In this document: piece by piece, positions 7,443 through 16,138 of the stretch
How the letters are laid out: each line of letters starts with the position of its first letter
Numbering within the stretch: position 1 is the stretch's first letter
NCBI RefSeq assembly: GCF_016765635.1
Contig: NZ_JAESVD010000001.1
Coordinates: 1 to 64,000 of the forward strand
Direction of reading: 5' to 3'
Length of the DNA stretch: 64,000 nucleotides
Source: Shewanella schlegeliana
GTDB taxonomy: Bacteria > Pseudomonadota > Gammaproteobacteria > Enterobacterales > Shewanellaceae
Notes under the pieces: generated by a model
The model's database searches: none
What the model saw: the letters and a program-made list of their open reading frames with translations, nothing else
What the model was told of the DNA's origin: nothing
Position numbers and translations under genes: made by a program

Positions 7443-7518
7443 TGGTCTCCCCACAGGGACTCGAACCCCGATCGATCGCTTAGGAGGCGACTGCTCTATC
7501 CTGTTGAGCTATAGGGAG
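7443..7518 (-). tRNA. tRNA-Arg (anticodon CCU)
   Basis: The 76-nt cloverleaf folds fully on the minus strand: acceptor CTCCCTA/TGGGGAG, T8-A9, D stem GCTC/GAGC, anticodon stem GTCGC/GCGAT around loop CTCCTAA (anticodon CCT), 4-base variable loop, T stem CGGGG/CCCTG around TTCGAGT, discriminator A, encoded CCA. It reads AGG codons. Its 3' end faces the accessory block at 1-7.26 kb, the orientation expected when an island integrates into a tRNA 3' end. No second copy of the 3' end is visible here. Confidence 0.96.
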
Positions 7519-7707
7519 ACGTCAGTGATTATACTGGTTTTCATCTCGATGAAAAGGGGGGATGAAAAGTCTTTAAATTTAGTTGTTTATTAAATGTGCG
7601 TAATTAGGGCGTTTTACCGACGAATGGCAACTATTCTTAGCCATTCGCCAGTTTTGTAGTGAGTCGTTCAGCAGGCGAGGCCACTCAAGAGCTGGTTTAT
7701 CGTTCCA

Positions 7708-8877
7708 TTATAGCTTTATCGCCAGATCATTTATCTGGATATTGAGCGATGCGGCGATGCCATCTAATACTGCAGTAGCGCTCTCCTCAGTCACTTGGTC
7801 AATGGTGATAGTGGCTTTGCTTTTGCCTGCGACGGCGCGCATATTGTCGAGCCTATCGGGGATATTTTGCTGTAACACGAGCTGCAGAGTGTCTCCAACC
7901 CGAATGCCGTGGCGTCTGCCTAGATTAATAATGATCCTATCAACTTGTTTCGAAACGACTTGTCCGAGCAAAGGACGACAGTTTAGGGTGTTGTCGATAT
8001 CGTGAGCGACTTCGGCTAACACAAGATCGATGGCTTGACCGTACTCAGAGCTCCAAAAGGTCTCGCTATTGGAGTTGACCGTTTGCTGACGCTTAAACTC
8101 CCACTCGGCGGCTTGGCTATACTGCTGGCTCCAAATCTTCTCTCCGCTTATGCCGTGGAATAGAGACACGCGGATTTGAAAGCTACGCATGGGATCGTTG
8201 TCCCAAAGACCTAAAGTACTGGTGAAAGGCTCTGTGGAGATGTCGATGATTTCTGGCAATAGAATATACTGACTGTCGGTGATCTCGCTAAGCCAACTGG
8301 GTAAGCGGTAGCCACGGATATCAATTAGGGCTTGATCGACATCTAAACGTTCATTTGCATGAGTTTGAGCAAAGCTGCTATTGGAGTTTTGTTCTAGTAC
8401 GCGGGCGAGTCGCTCAGATAGATTTTGTTCAAATAAGCCAATATTGCCGTACCTAAGTTGAGTCCTATCTTTGATCAATGCCTGAGGGACTAAAATTGCC
8501 GCTTTAAGCTGGCTTCCCTGACAGGTGTCGTTAAGCGGTTCAATGATATCGATACGCACATTTACCGTGATCTGACCATTTTCGATACGTTCACTAACCA
8601 GTTCAATATTTTGGCTCTGTGCCTGCTGCTCCATGGTGAAGGAGTTATTCACTAGCTGGCCATTTTTTACTGTCTGCTGGCTGCTGAAACGGGCACCAGA
8701 TTGCAAGGTCGCATAGCTAACAGCCTGATGAATGGCATTCTCTCTGGCTTGGGTGACATCGTTATCTGTGATCTTGGCTTGGCCGCTAGCGGTAATCCAT
8801 TTCGCCTGCACCGGTAAAGCCAGTACAGATGACACTAAGCACATGAGTGCGGTTGTAAAATATTGCGCTGGTTTCAT
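7708..8877 (-). CDS. flgT: FlgT, flagellar H-ring protein
   Basis: A 389-residue secreted protein: signal peptide MKPAQYFTTALMCLVSSVLA ending near PVQA, with AAGGTGAG immediately before ATG 8877. FlgT forms the H ring around the LP ring of sheathed or sodium-type polar flagella and helps install the MotX/MotY T ring. The N-terminal repeat region (ARENAIHQAVSYATLQSGAR), the middle TolB-like region and the C-terminal RRHGIRVGDTLQLV segment fit the three-domain family. It is divergent from flgOP and has its own sigma-54 promoter at 8962-8978. Confidence 0.9.
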   Translation of the reverse strand: MKPAQYFTTALMCLVSSVLALPVQAKWITASGQAKITDNDVTQARENAIHQAVSYATLQSGARFSSQQTVKNGQLVNNSFTMEQQAQSQNIELVSERIENGQITVNVRIDIIEPLNDTCQGSQLKAAILVPQALIKDRTQLRYGNIGLFEQNLSERLARVLEQNSNSSFAQTHANERLDVDQALIDIRGYRLPSWLSEITDSQYILLPEIIDISTEPFTSTLGLWDNDPMRSFQIRVSLFHGISGEKIWSQQYSQAAEWEFKRQQTVNSNSETFWSSEYGQAIDLVLAEVAHDIDNTLNCRPLLGQVVSKQVDRIIINLGRRHGIRVGDTLQLVLQQNIPDRLDNMRAVAGKSKATITIDQVTEESATAVLDGIAASLNIQINDLAIKL

Positions 8878-8961
8878 CTCACCTTTCCAGTTTTTAGAAA
8901 TTAATAACCTAGGATTTTGTCCGTCGAATATCTGACGAACTCAAATGCTTAGCTTAGTGTT

Positions 8962-8978
8962 AAGCAATTAACGTGCCT
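8962..8978 (-). promoter_or_regulatory. Sigma-54 promoter of flgT
   Basis: On the minus strand the sequence is AGGCAC-GTTAA-TTGCTTA, with exact GG-N10-GC spacing (GG at 8977-8976, GC at 8965-8964). It lies about 87 bases upstream of the flgT start. Confidence 0.7.
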
Positions 8979-9018
8979 CTCCTTGTGTTGGCTGGAGCTT
9001 TCTTGCGATGAAAAGCAA

Positions 9019-9045
9019 TAAAGTTTCTCGCTTATTTGCCGATAA
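9019..9045 (+). promoter_or_regulatory. Sigma-28 (FliA) promoter of flgOP
   Basis: TAAA (9019-9022), 15 bases, then GCCGATAA (9038-9045): a perfect match to the classical FliA consensus at perfect spacing. It lies about 86 bases before the flgO start. Confidence 0.85.
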
Positions 9046-9131
9046 GAATTAATAGCACTAAATTCGTGGTAACAACACGGAATGTGGCCTTGAAGCTGTA
9101 TGACCATATTCGTCCAATCGGAATTTAAGAA

Positions 9132-9761
9132 ATGTATAAGCTAATTACTTTATTGCCTTTTTTGTTTGCTTTAGGTTGCGAGAGTACCGATGCCAATAAT
9201 CAGACTGAGTCGCAGATGATGAACGGCCATGGTTTGCCCCATACAGAGGCGGTTAATCATCTGTCACAGCAGATGACGAATGAATTAGTGCGTCAAAATG
9301 ATAGTTTGCGTTCAGACCAGCCTCTGTTGGTTGCAACCCCTGTGTTGTTATCAGATCTGAAGACCACCAATGCGTTGGGGCTTCAGTTTCAGCAAGGCTT
9401 AATTGCAAGCTTGCATGATCATCAATTTAACCTAGTTGATATTAATGTCAGTGATGCGCTTAAGGTGACGCCTGATGGGGAGTTTATTTTGACCCGAGAC
9501 TGGCAGCAATTACCCTCAGACATACCTGTTGAGAATGTGGTGGTTTCCACCATGAGCTTTTCGACCCAAGGCGTTGCGATTAATAGCCGTATCGTCAATG
9601 TCACCAATAACCGTGTGGTATCGGCGGCTCAGGGCTTTGTCAATGCGAGTGTAATGTCAGAGTATATTCGCCCATCAGAGAAAGTCGTATCAGAGAATGG
9701 CTTACTCTATCGGGGGGCCAATACTGGTCAACGCACAGTCAAGATTGTAGGAGATAAATAG
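9132..9761 (+). CDS. flgO: FlgO, outer-membrane flagellar lipoprotein
   Basis: A 209-residue protein. The short signal ends in lipobox FALGC, giving lipidated Cys16. The rest matches the FlgO domain (NHLSQQMTNELVRQN, LLVATPVLLSDLKTTNALGL, VENVVVSTMSFSTQGVAINS), which is TolB-like. In Vibrio, FlgO and FlgP are outer-membrane proteins needed for stable sheathed polar flagella. It directly abuts flgP, whose ATG follows the flgO stop with no gap, and both are driven from the sigma-28 promoter upstream. Confidence 0.88.
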   Translation: MYKLITLLPFLFALGCESTDANNQTESQMMNGHGLPHTEAVNHLSQQMTNELVRQNDSLRSDQPLLVATPVLLSDLKTTNALGLQFQQGLIASLHDHQFNLVDINVSDALKVTPDGEFILTRDWQQLPSDIPVENVVVSTMSFSTQGVAINSRIVNVTNNRVVSAAQGFVNASVMSEYIRPSEKVVSENGLLYRGANTGQRTVKIVGDK

Positions 9762-10208
9762 ATGAAAGCCGTTATCTTATGTGCAGCATTGGTATTGTCT
9801 GCTTGTTCAGCACAAGACAGATATGTGCAGTATGAAACCGAAGCGCCGAGCTCTTTTCCTAAGTTGACCGCCATCGGCTACGCTCCCCTCAATACCCAGC
9901 CTGCAACAGAACAGTCACAACAGGTGTTAATGGCGATGCAGGCATCAAAGATTGCCGCCTATCGTGAGCTAGCCGAACAGGTTTATGGTCAGCAACTGAG
10001 TGCGACTAGTCAGGTTCGAGATTGGATGTTATCGGGCGATGAAATTCAAGCGTCGGTTTCAGGTGTGATCCGCGGGGCGAAGGTGGTAAAGAGTTATCCT
10101 GCTGGCGAGCACTATGTAACTGAGCTAGAACTAGATTTCGAGCAAGTCTGGGCGCTGTATCAGCAGCAGCACCGCTCGCAAAGAGTAAAAGAGATCACCT
10201 ATTTTTAA
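9762..10208 (+). CDS. flgP: FlgP, outer-membrane flagellar lipoprotein (LPP20 family)
   Basis: A 148-residue protein with lipobox LSAC (Cys15). The LPP20/FlgP domain shows in ASKIAAYRELAEQVYGQQLS and VSGVIRGAKVVKSYPAGEHY. FlgP helps build the basal disk or outer-membrane collar of the polar flagellum. AGGAG of its ribosome site overlaps the end of flgO. Downstream, the transcript meets the repeat block at 10.2 kb, which separates it from the convergent flgN. Confidence 0.9.
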   Translation: MKAVILCAALVLSACSAQDRYVQYETEAPSSFPKLTAIGYAPLNTQPATEQSQQVLMAMQASKIAAYRELAEQVYGQQLSATSQVRDWMLSGDEIQASVSGVIRGAKVVKSYPAGEHYVTELELDFEQVWALYQQQHRSQRVKEITYF

Positions 10209-10210
10209 GG

Positions 10211-10430
10211 CTAAGAAGGGCGGACTTCGTCCTGCTAGAGCGCTTCGCTTCTAGGGGCTAGAGCGTTCGCAGGCTCACTTCGAGGAAAAACACAAGAAAA
10301 GTCAAAAGAATGCATAGGTTTATGTATGTTATTGCTTTGGTCTTTATGCTTTTCTAGCTCCTAGAAGTCGCAACGCGACGCCCTCGAAGTGACGCAGTCA
10401 CGTCCTAGCAGCGCAGCGTCCTTCTTTTAA
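10211..10430. repeat. Modular hairpin-rich intergenic repeat, copy R1
   Basis: About 215 bases between convergent flgP and flgN. It is built from small 3-base-loop hairpin words (GGAC-TTC-GTCC, GTGAC-GCA-GTCAC, CGCTTCGCTTCTAGG). The left part (GAAGGGCGGACTTC) and the right end (CTAGCAGCGCAGCGTCCTTC) are partly complementary. It is clearly homologous to R2 at 17.5 kb: both share a long core around TATAGGTTTATGTATGTTAT-like sequence and CGTCCTAGCAGCG. No coding sequence is seen in it. Here it could work as a bidirectional terminator. Confidence 0.8.
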
Positions 10431-10852
10431 GCTTTTAAATTATTACCAAGAGTGGAGATACTTGAGGTTTTGCCTTTACCGTCATAGGTAAGGCTAGAGG
10501 CGTTACGACTGACTTGCAACGCCTGAGAGAATCGATTCAAGCTGGCTAAACTTAATTCGATTAACGACTCATTTTCTGCGTTGAGTTGCTGACACTCGGC
10601 TAATAGTTGTTTGGTGTTAGCAACTTGCTGCGATAGCTCAGGATCCGAGTTTAACAAGGCAAGATCTGGCTGCTGTGCAATTATCTCATCATTATGTTTA
10701 AGGCTCGCCAGTAGGTTCGCTTTAGTGCTCGCTAACGACAATAGAGCATCGGCCTGCTGTGCATGCAAGGCTTGCTTTTCTTGGTTAACCAAGTCTTTTA
10801 GTTCACTTAGCACCTGGTGTTGAGCGCTAAGTAGTTGAGGTAAATTTGTCAT
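10427..10852 (-). CDS. flgN: FlgN, export chaperone for FlgK/FlgL
   Basis: A 141-residue, almost entirely helical coiled-coil protein (LLSAQHQVLSELKDLVNQEK, ECQQLNAENESLIELSLASL), ending in the disordered Ser-rich tail typical of FlgN. It binds hook-filament junction proteins in the cytoplasm before export. It lies 97 bases downstream of flgM in the same direction, the usual flgAMN order. Its stop falls at the edge of repeat R1. Confidence 0.88.
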   Translation of the reverse strand: MTNLPQLLSAQHQVLSELKDLVNQEKQALHAQQADALLSLASTKANLLASLKHNDEIIAQQPDLALLNSDPELSQQVANTKQLLAECQQLNAENESLIELSLASLNRFSQALQVSRNASSLTYDGKGKTSSISTLGNNLKA

Positions 10853-10949
10853 AATGCCCTGTCTATTTCTACTCTATCGTGTTCGTTACGTTTCACAATT
10901 GATGAGCCTTAATACCGTTACTCAGTAAACGAAAGCGGGTAGATAAGGC

Positions 10950-11267
10950 TTAATTTAAGTCTTTTAGTTCATTTTCAAAGCTAGCGATGTTTGTTGCAAG
11001 CTTTTCAGGATCGATTTTGTAACGACCTTCGGCAATGGCCGCCTTGATTTCATCAACTTTTTTCTGATCGATTTCAGGCATGTCGGCCATCTTTGTCTGT
11101 ACATTTTGAATTTGTTGAGCCTGTGCGGTAATCGATACCGAGTCACTTTTCTGTGGCACTGGCGTAGCCGTTGCTGGTGCTGTTTGGGCTGATGCTGTTT
11201 TTGCACCATTCCCCGTTGTTACACGCGTATTGGCGTGAGAGTTTATTTGTTTAATATCAATAGCCAT
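10950..11267 (-). CDS. flgM: FlgM, anti-sigma-28 factor
   Basis: 105 residues from ATG 11267 (GGA seven bases upstream); an in-frame TTG at 11279 is less likely. It has the FlgM layout: MAIDIKQINS start, a low-complexity Ala/Thr/Pro linker, VSITAQAQQIQ, then the FliA-binding C-terminal helix region (MPEIDQKKVDEIKAAIAEGR, YKIDPEKLATNI). It holds FliA inactive until exported through the finished hook. It is itself under a sigma-28 promoter, giving feedback. Confidence 0.93.
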   Translation of the reverse strand: MAIDIKQINSHANTRVTTGNGAKTASAQTAPATATPVPQKSDSVSITAQAQQIQNVQTKMADMPEIDQKKVDEIKAAIAEGRYKIDPEKLATNIASFENELKDLN

Positions 11268-11308
11268 TTTGAGATCCAACAGTTAATAAAGAGAGTTTCT
11301 TACACATG

Positions 11309-11335
11309 CTATCGGCAGCATAGCTCACTACTTTA
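11309..11335 (-). promoter_or_regulatory. Sigma-28 promoter of flgMN
   Basis: Minus strand: TAAA (11335-11332), 15 bases, GCCGATAG (11316-11309). It differs from the consensus only at the last base and lies 42 bases upstream of the flgM ATG. Confidence 0.8.
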
Positions 11336-11366
11336 GGACTTTTTACGTTCTTATATTCTTACATTC

Positions 11367-12140
11367 TTACATTCTTACTTCGACTTGGCCAACGCCAGTA
11401 ACACGCGCATCCAGTTTTTTATGGGAATGGCTATTTTTAATCCGAATTTTATCGCCAACATTGCCATCTTGAAGCGCTTCTCCCACAGTCTTAATCTCAA
11501 AGTTTTCTGAGCGAGCAAATATCGATACGTTGTCGCCTTTGCAGACGATGCAAAGCTGGTTGGCAAAGATGGGTTGCCCTGGAGCGACGCGTCTTTTAAG
11601 TCTTGCGCCTACAACTTGCGATAACTCCTCAAATTGCTGACCACGAATACTCGTCTGCTCTATATACTCTATCTCGATATCATCGCCGGAGAGCAGGTCA
11701 CCAGGGCCCATGGTGGCCTTGGCAACGACGATGGGGTAGAGGATGTCGACTCGCACCGAAAGGAAAATTTGCCATGGATAGCTTAAGTCGGGGCTGTTAC
11801 AACTGATTTTTACGGTGTTATTGCGACGAATCGCCCGGTCACTGGCTATTTCGGCCTTAATAGGTAGATAGCAGTTGGGCAGGTTGACGCGGGTATCTAA
11901 GCTCTGTGGCGTGATATTGATCCGAGCTTTTGTCGGTGCTTCAACTTTTTGTTCGACTGCCGCTATAGCTAATCGAGAAATGGTCGATATAGAGGGAATA
12001 GTGGCAGATTCTGCAGCAAGTGCTAGAGTTGGCATCAGAAGTGTGATGAAAAGTGAGCCCAAAAAGATTTTCATAATGAATGCAGTAGCTTGATTCGCTA
12101 GAATGCGCTTATATTTTGTAGTTTTTTGGACCGCAATCAT
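11367..12140 (-). CDS. flgA: FlgA, periplasmic P-ring assembly chaperone
   Basis: A 257-residue protein. ATG 12140 is supported by AAGGA six bases upstream; the signal peptide core then starts at residue 23 (MKIFLGSLFITLLMPTLALA) after an unusually long basic n-region. A later ATG at 12074 would give a normal signal peptide but has no ribosome site. The SAF/FlgA domain at the C-terminus is clear (ATMGPGDLLSGDDIEIEYIE, VGARLKRRVAPGQPIFANQL, VTGVGQVEVRM). It chaperones FlgI into the P ring. It heads flgA-flgM-flgN and is divergent from cheV. Confidence 0.92.
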   Translation of the reverse strand: MIAVQKTTKYKRILANQATAFIMKIFLGSLFITLLMPTLALAAESATIPSISTISRLAIAAVEQKVEAPTKARINITPQSLDTRVNLPNCYLPIKAEIASDRAIRRNNTVKISCNSPDLSYPWQIFLSVRVDILYPIVVAKATMGPGDLLSGDDIEIEYIEQTSIRGQQFEELSQVVGARLKRRVAPGQPIFANQLCIVCKGDNVSIFARSENFEIKTVGEALQDGNVGDKIRIKNSHSHKKLDARVTGVGQVEVRM

Positions 12141-12343
12141 CTCTATCCTTTTACATCGGTGAGCGTCATTAGTTTGACTGAAATTGTGTTGCTAAACTCA
12201 GATTCGTTATAGCTAAGCAAGTTGTATGCCTAAAATAGTATGGAATAGAGTGATAGAGACTAACATTTAGTATTTATTTGTACGAACTTCTTAAATTAAA
12301 TCAGATATAAGCCTATTAGTAAGTAGGCACAGGGCAACATTAT

Positions 12344-13264
12344 ATGTCGAATATTCTTGAATCAGTAAACAAACGGACTCAGTTGGTAGGTCAAAATCGG
12401 CTAGAGTTGTTGTTATTTAAATTAAATGGACGTCAACGATTCGGAATTAACGTGTTTAAAGTGAAGGAGGTTTTACAATGTCCTCCTTTAACTAGCCTGC
12501 CAAAGTTGAACTCAAAAGTGCGTGGGGTTGCTCATGTGCGCGGTATGACCATTTCAGTGATTGACTTAAGTGCTGCAACGGGTGGCCGTCCGATTGAAGA
12601 CATCAGTAACTGCTTTATCATTATCTCTGAGTATAATCGCAGCGTACAAGGCTTCTTGGTGAGTTCGGTTGAACGTATCATCAACATGAATTGGGAAGCG
12701 ATTATGCCGCCGCCTCAGGGAGCCGGAAAGTTCTCTTACCTCACTGCGGTGACTGAGATTGAAGGCGAGTTAGTTGAGATTTTAGATGTAGAAAAAATTC
12801 TCGATGAGATCTCTCCGGTTAATACTAACACCAGTCAAGAACTCAATGATGCGTTAACCATCGATAGAGATCAGCATTATCATATTATGGTAATAGATGA
12901 CTCTTCGGTTGCTCGTAAACAGATTATTCGTGCACTGACATCATTAGATCTGCAAATCGATACCGCTAAAGATGGTAAAGAGGCGCTAGAAAAACTTAGA
13001 GCCATGTCTAGCGGTCTTGAAGATCTGTCAACTGAGATCCCTTTGATTATTTCAGACATTGAGATGCCAGAGATGGATGGTTATACCTTAACGGCAGAGA
13101 TCCGCGATGACCCTAAACTTAAGAATATTAAAGTGGTGTTGCACACTTCGTTAAGTGGGGTGTTTAACCAGGCAATGGTACAAAAAGTCGGTGCCAATGA
13201 TTTTATCGCGAAATTCAATCCGGATGAATTAGCGGCAGCGGTAAATAAACACTTAAGCCTTTAA
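12344..13264 (+). CDS. cheV: CheV, CheW-receiver chemotaxis scaffold
   Basis: A 306-residue protein. An N-terminal CheW domain (about 15-160: ELLLFKLNGRQRFGINVFKV, VRGVAHVRGMTISVIDLS) is joined to a receiver domain (about 180-305) with acidic pocket IDD at 184-186 and phospho-acceptor Asp238 in IISDIEMPEMDG. It couples receptors to CheA, and phosphorylation tunes adaptation. It is followed by cheR 131 bases downstream, the conserved Vibrio/Shewanella placement ahead of flgB. No confident promoter of its own is seen. Confidence 0.93.
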   Translation: MSNILESVNKRTQLVGQNRLELLLFKLNGRQRFGINVFKVKEVLQCPPLTSLPKLNSKVRGVAHVRGMTISVIDLSAATGGRPIEDISNCFIIISEYNRSVQGFLVSSVERIINMNWEAIMPPPQGAGKFSYLTAVTEIEGELVEILDVEKILDEISPVNTNTSQELNDALTIDRDQHYHIMVIDDSSVARKQIIRALTSLDLQIDTAKDGKEALEKLRAMSSGLEDLSTEIPLIISDIEMPEMDGYTLTAEIRDDPKLKNIKVVLHTSLSGVFNQAMVQKVGANDFIAKFNPDELAAAVNKHLSL

Positions 13265-13395
13265 GTCGTTGTATTAAGTCGGAACGCAAACATCTCTTGC
13301 TTGTGTTTGCGTTGATGCTAAGGTATAACGCTGCGTTCGCTTTTTGGCAGCTGTTGGGCCTGTATGGTTTGTTTTATTGATATTAGGAAATTAGA

Positions 13396-14229
13396 GTGAC
13401 GAATAAATCTCTTGCTGAGAATGAGTACAAGCAATTTAGATTATTCTTAGAACAGCACAGTGGTATTGTGCTGGGAGAAAATAAGCAGTATTTGGTGCGA
13501 AGCCGATTAGCGCCTCTAATGGGCAAGTACAACTTGCCATCCTTATCTGAAGTTGTAAAACAATCGATGAAACCTACTGAACGCCAATTACGTACAGAGG
13601 TTATCGATGCCATGACCACCAATGAAACCTTATGGTTTCGTGATCGTTACCCGTTCGAGTTGCTGTCGAACAGTATTTTGCCATCTTTTGGTCGTTTAGG
13701 GCGTCCGGTGAAGATATGGTCAGCGGCTTGTTCATCTGGCCAAGAACCATACTCTCTCGCCATGACGATTATAGAGCATCAACAACGTAAGCCTGGAGGC
13801 CTGCCTGGTAATGCCAACATTTTGGCTACGGACTTGTCGCCATCAATGCTCGAACGTTGTAAAAGTGGCGAGTATGATAACCTTGCTCTAGGTCGAGGCC
13901 TCTCGGATGAACGCAAGCGTCAGTTTTTTGATCTTTTACCCTCGGGTAACATGGTGATTAAAGATAACGTTAAGCGTTTAGTCAATTTTCGAGCGCATAA
14001 CCTGCTTGAGAATTATACCTTACTGGGTAAATTCGATATCATTTTTTGCCGTAATGTATTGATCTATTTTTCACCAGAGGCAAAGCGGAAGATACTGCGG
14101 CAATTTGCTGCCGCATTGAACCCTAACGGCATACTGTTTCTTGGGGCATCCGAGTCTATAGCAGGCCTTTCAGATGAATTTGATATGATCCGTTGTAATC
14201 CAGGGATCTATTATCAAAAGCGAGTTTAA
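13396..14229 (+). CDS. cheR: CheR, chemoreceptor methyltransferase
   Basis: A 277-residue protein, GTG start with AGGA upstream. The helical N-domain (residues 1-75) precedes a SAM-binding domain with VKIWSAACSSGQEPYSLAMT, ATDLSPSMLERCKSGEYDN and IIFCRNVLIYFSPEAKRKIL. It methylates glutamates of chemoreceptors to oppose CheB. A strong terminator ends the cheV-cheR unit before flgB. Confidence 0.94.
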   Translation: MTNKSLAENEYKQFRLFLEQHSGIVLGENKQYLVRSRLAPLMGKYNLPSLSEVVKQSMKPTERQLRTEVIDAMTTNETLWFRDRYPFELLSNSILPSFGRLGRPVKIWSAACSSGQEPYSLAMTIIEHQQRKPGGLPGNANILATDLSPSMLERCKSGEYDNLALGRGLSDERKRQFFDLLPSGNMVIKDNVKRLVNFRAHNLLENYTLLGKFDIIFCRNVLIYFSPEAKRKILRQFAAALNPNGILFLGASESIAGLSDEFDMIRCNPGIYYQKRV

Positions 14230-14256
14230 TACTGGCTTTAACTTCAGTGAATATAG

Positions 14257-14284
14257 AAACGCGCCTATTATGGCGCGTTTTTTT
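14257..14284 (+). terminator. Intrinsic terminator after cheR
   Basis: AAACGCGCC-TATTAT-GGCGCGTTT is a perfect 9-bp stem running into seven T. It separates cheVR from the flgB operon. Confidence 0.9.
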
Positions 14285-14344
14285 ATAGCTAATTTTTCTT
14301 TCTAAACTTATCTGAGCGCAAAACTTCTCGCTACCCTAGTGATT

Positions 14345-14360
14345 TGGCATAACTATTGCT
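14345..14360 (+). promoter_or_regulatory. Sigma-54 promoter of the flgB operon
   Basis: TTGGCAT-AACTA-TTGCTTT has exact GG-N10-GC spacing (14346-14359). It is 34 bases before the flgB ATG. Confidence 0.88.
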
Positions 14361-14393
14361 TTGATTTAGCCGTATAGCTGAGGAGGCAATTTT

Positions 14394-14792
14394 ATGGCGA
14401 TTAGTTTTGATAAAGCATTAGGGGTTCATCAATACACTTTGGGGGTTCGTTCCCAACGTGCAGAGGTCCTATCTTCAAATATCGCTAACGCCGATACTCC
14501 GGGCTATAAAGCACGCGATGTCGATTTTTCAAAAGCAATGAGTGCAGCTCAGTCGCAGCAATCAGGCCTAGCTATGACCAAAAGTGACAGCAAACATTTT
14601 GATCTGGCAGCGCTAACTCAGCAGCATCTTGGTTATAGAGTGCCAAACCAGCCCGATACAGGCGATGGTAACACTGTCGATATTCAGCAAGAACAGTCTG
14701 CTTTTATGCAAAATGCGCTCGAATATCAGATGTCGCTCGGTTTTCTAGACAGTAAGTTCTCCGGTATGAAAAAAGCACTTAGAGGCAGTTAA
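14394..14792 (+). CDS. flgB: FlgB, proximal rod protein
   Basis: A 132-residue rod protein. It has the N-terminal flagellar rod signature ([30 protein letters not shown]) and the C-terminal helix that packs in the rod. It is exported without a cleaved signal by the flagellar type III apparatus. GAGGAGG-like sequence precedes the ATG, and the gene opens the flgBCDE part of the sigma-54-driven operon. It ends two bases before flgC. Confidence 0.95.
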   Translation: MAISFDKALGVHQYTLGVRSQRAEVLSSNIANADTPGYKARDVDFSKAMSAAQSQQSGLAMTKSDSKHFDLAALTQQHLGYRVPNQPDTGDGNTVDIQQEQSAFMQNALEYQMSLGFLDSKFSGMKKALRGS

Positions 14793-14794
14793 TC

Positions 14795-15211
14795 ATGAGC
14801 TTATTTAATATTTTTAATGTTGCGGGTTCTGGTATGTCGGCCCAGTCAGTCAGGCTTAATACTACAGCCAGTAATATTGCCAATGCTGACTCTGTGTCGA
14901 GCAGTGTCGGAGAAACTTATCGTGCTCGTCATCCTATTTTTGAAGCTGAGATGAGCAAGGCTCAACAGCAACAGGGCGCCGCGCAATCAGTGGCCGTAAA
15001 AGGGATTGTAGAGAGTGACTTACCTTTAAATAAAGAGTTTTCACCTGATCACCCAATGGCGGATACCGATGGCTTTATCTATAAGCCAAATGTGAATGTG
15101 ATGGAGGAGATGGCCAACATGATTTCAGCCTCTCGCTCTTACCAAATGAACGTACAAGTCACTGAAGCTGCAAAATCTATGCTTCAGCAGACACTTAGAA
15201 TAGGCAAATAA
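14795..15211 (+). CDS. flgC: FlgC, proximal rod protein
   Basis: A 138-residue protein with the rod/hook N-terminal motif MSAQSVRLNTTASNIANADS and the C-terminal motif MEEMANMISASRSYQMNVQV-TEAAKSMLQQTLRIGK shared by all axial proteins. It assembles with FlgB and FlgF in the rod. It is tightly coupled to flgB (2-base gap). Confidence 0.95.
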   Translation: MSLFNIFNVAGSGMSAQSVRLNTTASNIANADSVSSSVGETYRARHPIFEAEMSKAQQQQGAAQSVAVKGIVESDLPLNKEFSPDHPMADTDGFIYKPNVNVMEEMANMISASRSYQMNVQVTEAAKSMLQQTLRIGK

Positions 15212-15236
15212 ACTCAGTGAAAGCTGGAGGTAAATT

Positions 15237-16049
15237 TTGAGCCTTATTAATCCGCTCACCGCAACGCAGCAGGCGCCAGGCCAGCCACAACAGGCTAATG
15301 CCATTTCGCCGCAAACTGCACAGGCAGCGACTCAGAGCTCGGCTGCATCGGCTACGAACACTGAGCAGACATCAACGGGGAACCCGTTTCTTGACGGTCT
15401 TCGTTTGCCTGAAGAAAACCCCATTCCTGAACCCAATAGTCAGGAGTTGACCCAAGAGGACTTCTTCTCGCTATTGAGCCAACAGTTGTCGATGCAAGAT
15501 CCCTTTAAGCCAGTTGAAAATGATCAGATGATCCAGCAGATGGCGTCTTTCTCAACAGTCGACGGGATCAGTAAGCTTAATGAAGAGATTATTAACCTGA
15601 ATGCGTTAACCAGCTCGAGTCAAGCTCTACAGGCATCGGGATTAGTTGGGCAAAAGGTACTTATTCCGTCAGACACGGCTCATATCTCGACCGAAGATCC
15701 GAGTATGAAGGGCATTATCAGTACGCCTTCGCCAATCGAGTCTATTACTGTCCGCATCGAAGACGAAAAAGGTCAGTTGATCACGACTTATAACGTGGAT
15801 GGAAGCGCCGGCGGCAATATCGATGTTAGCTGGGATGGTTTAGATAAGAATGGCGAGCCTGTCGCAGAAGGTAATTATACCTTTAAGGCTAGCGGCAAGG
15901 TCGATGGAACAAGCGAAGAGCTACCCGTATCGACTTATGCCCATGTTACTAGCGTTTCATTAGGCACGGCGGCAACGGGTGCCATCTTGAATCTACGTGG
16001 CGTTGGCGGCATTAAGATTAGTGATGTGTTAGCGGTATCAGAGACCTAA
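15237..16049 (+). CDS. flgD: FlgD, hook-cap scaffold
   Basis: A 270-residue protein. The start is TTG at 15237, set by GGAGG eight bases upstream; no nearby ATG fits. The N-terminus is a long Gln/Ala/Thr-rich disordered export region (about 1-75). Then comes FlgD_N (TQEDFFSLLSQQLSMQDPFK, NDQMIQQMASFSTVDGISKL) and a C-terminal Ig/tudor-like part (VSWDGLDKNGEPVAEGNYTF). It caps the growing hook while FlgE subunits add. Confidence 0.94.
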   Translation: MSLINPLTATQQAPGQPQQANAISPQTAQAATQSSAASATNTEQTSTGNPFLDGLRLPEENPIPEPNSQELTQEDFFSLLSQQLSMQDPFKPVENDQMIQQMASFSTVDGISKLNEEIINLNALTSSSQALQASGLVGQKVLIPSDTAHISTEDPSMKGIISTPSPIESITVRIEDEKGQLITTYNVDGSAGGNIDVSWDGLDKNGEPVAEGNYTFKASGKVDGTSEELPVSTYAHVTSVSLGTAATGAILNLRGVGGIKISDVLAVSET

Positions 16050-16138
16050 TTACTAGACAGATATTTTCAGGGGCGAGCTTGTACTCGATAAGTACCAAGC
16101 GTCTCTAAATCGAATTTTATAAAGGATTGAGGTGAACC

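Noticed and set aside
11267..11279. TTG-initiated longer FlgM
   Set aside because: ATG 11267 has a spaced GGA ribosome site and gives the usual FlgM N-terminus.
13345..13360. Sigma-54 promoter before cheR (TTGGCAGCTGTTGGGCC)
   Set aside because: The GG-N10-GC spacing fits, but the -12 region reads TTGGGC, not TTGC; too weak to call.
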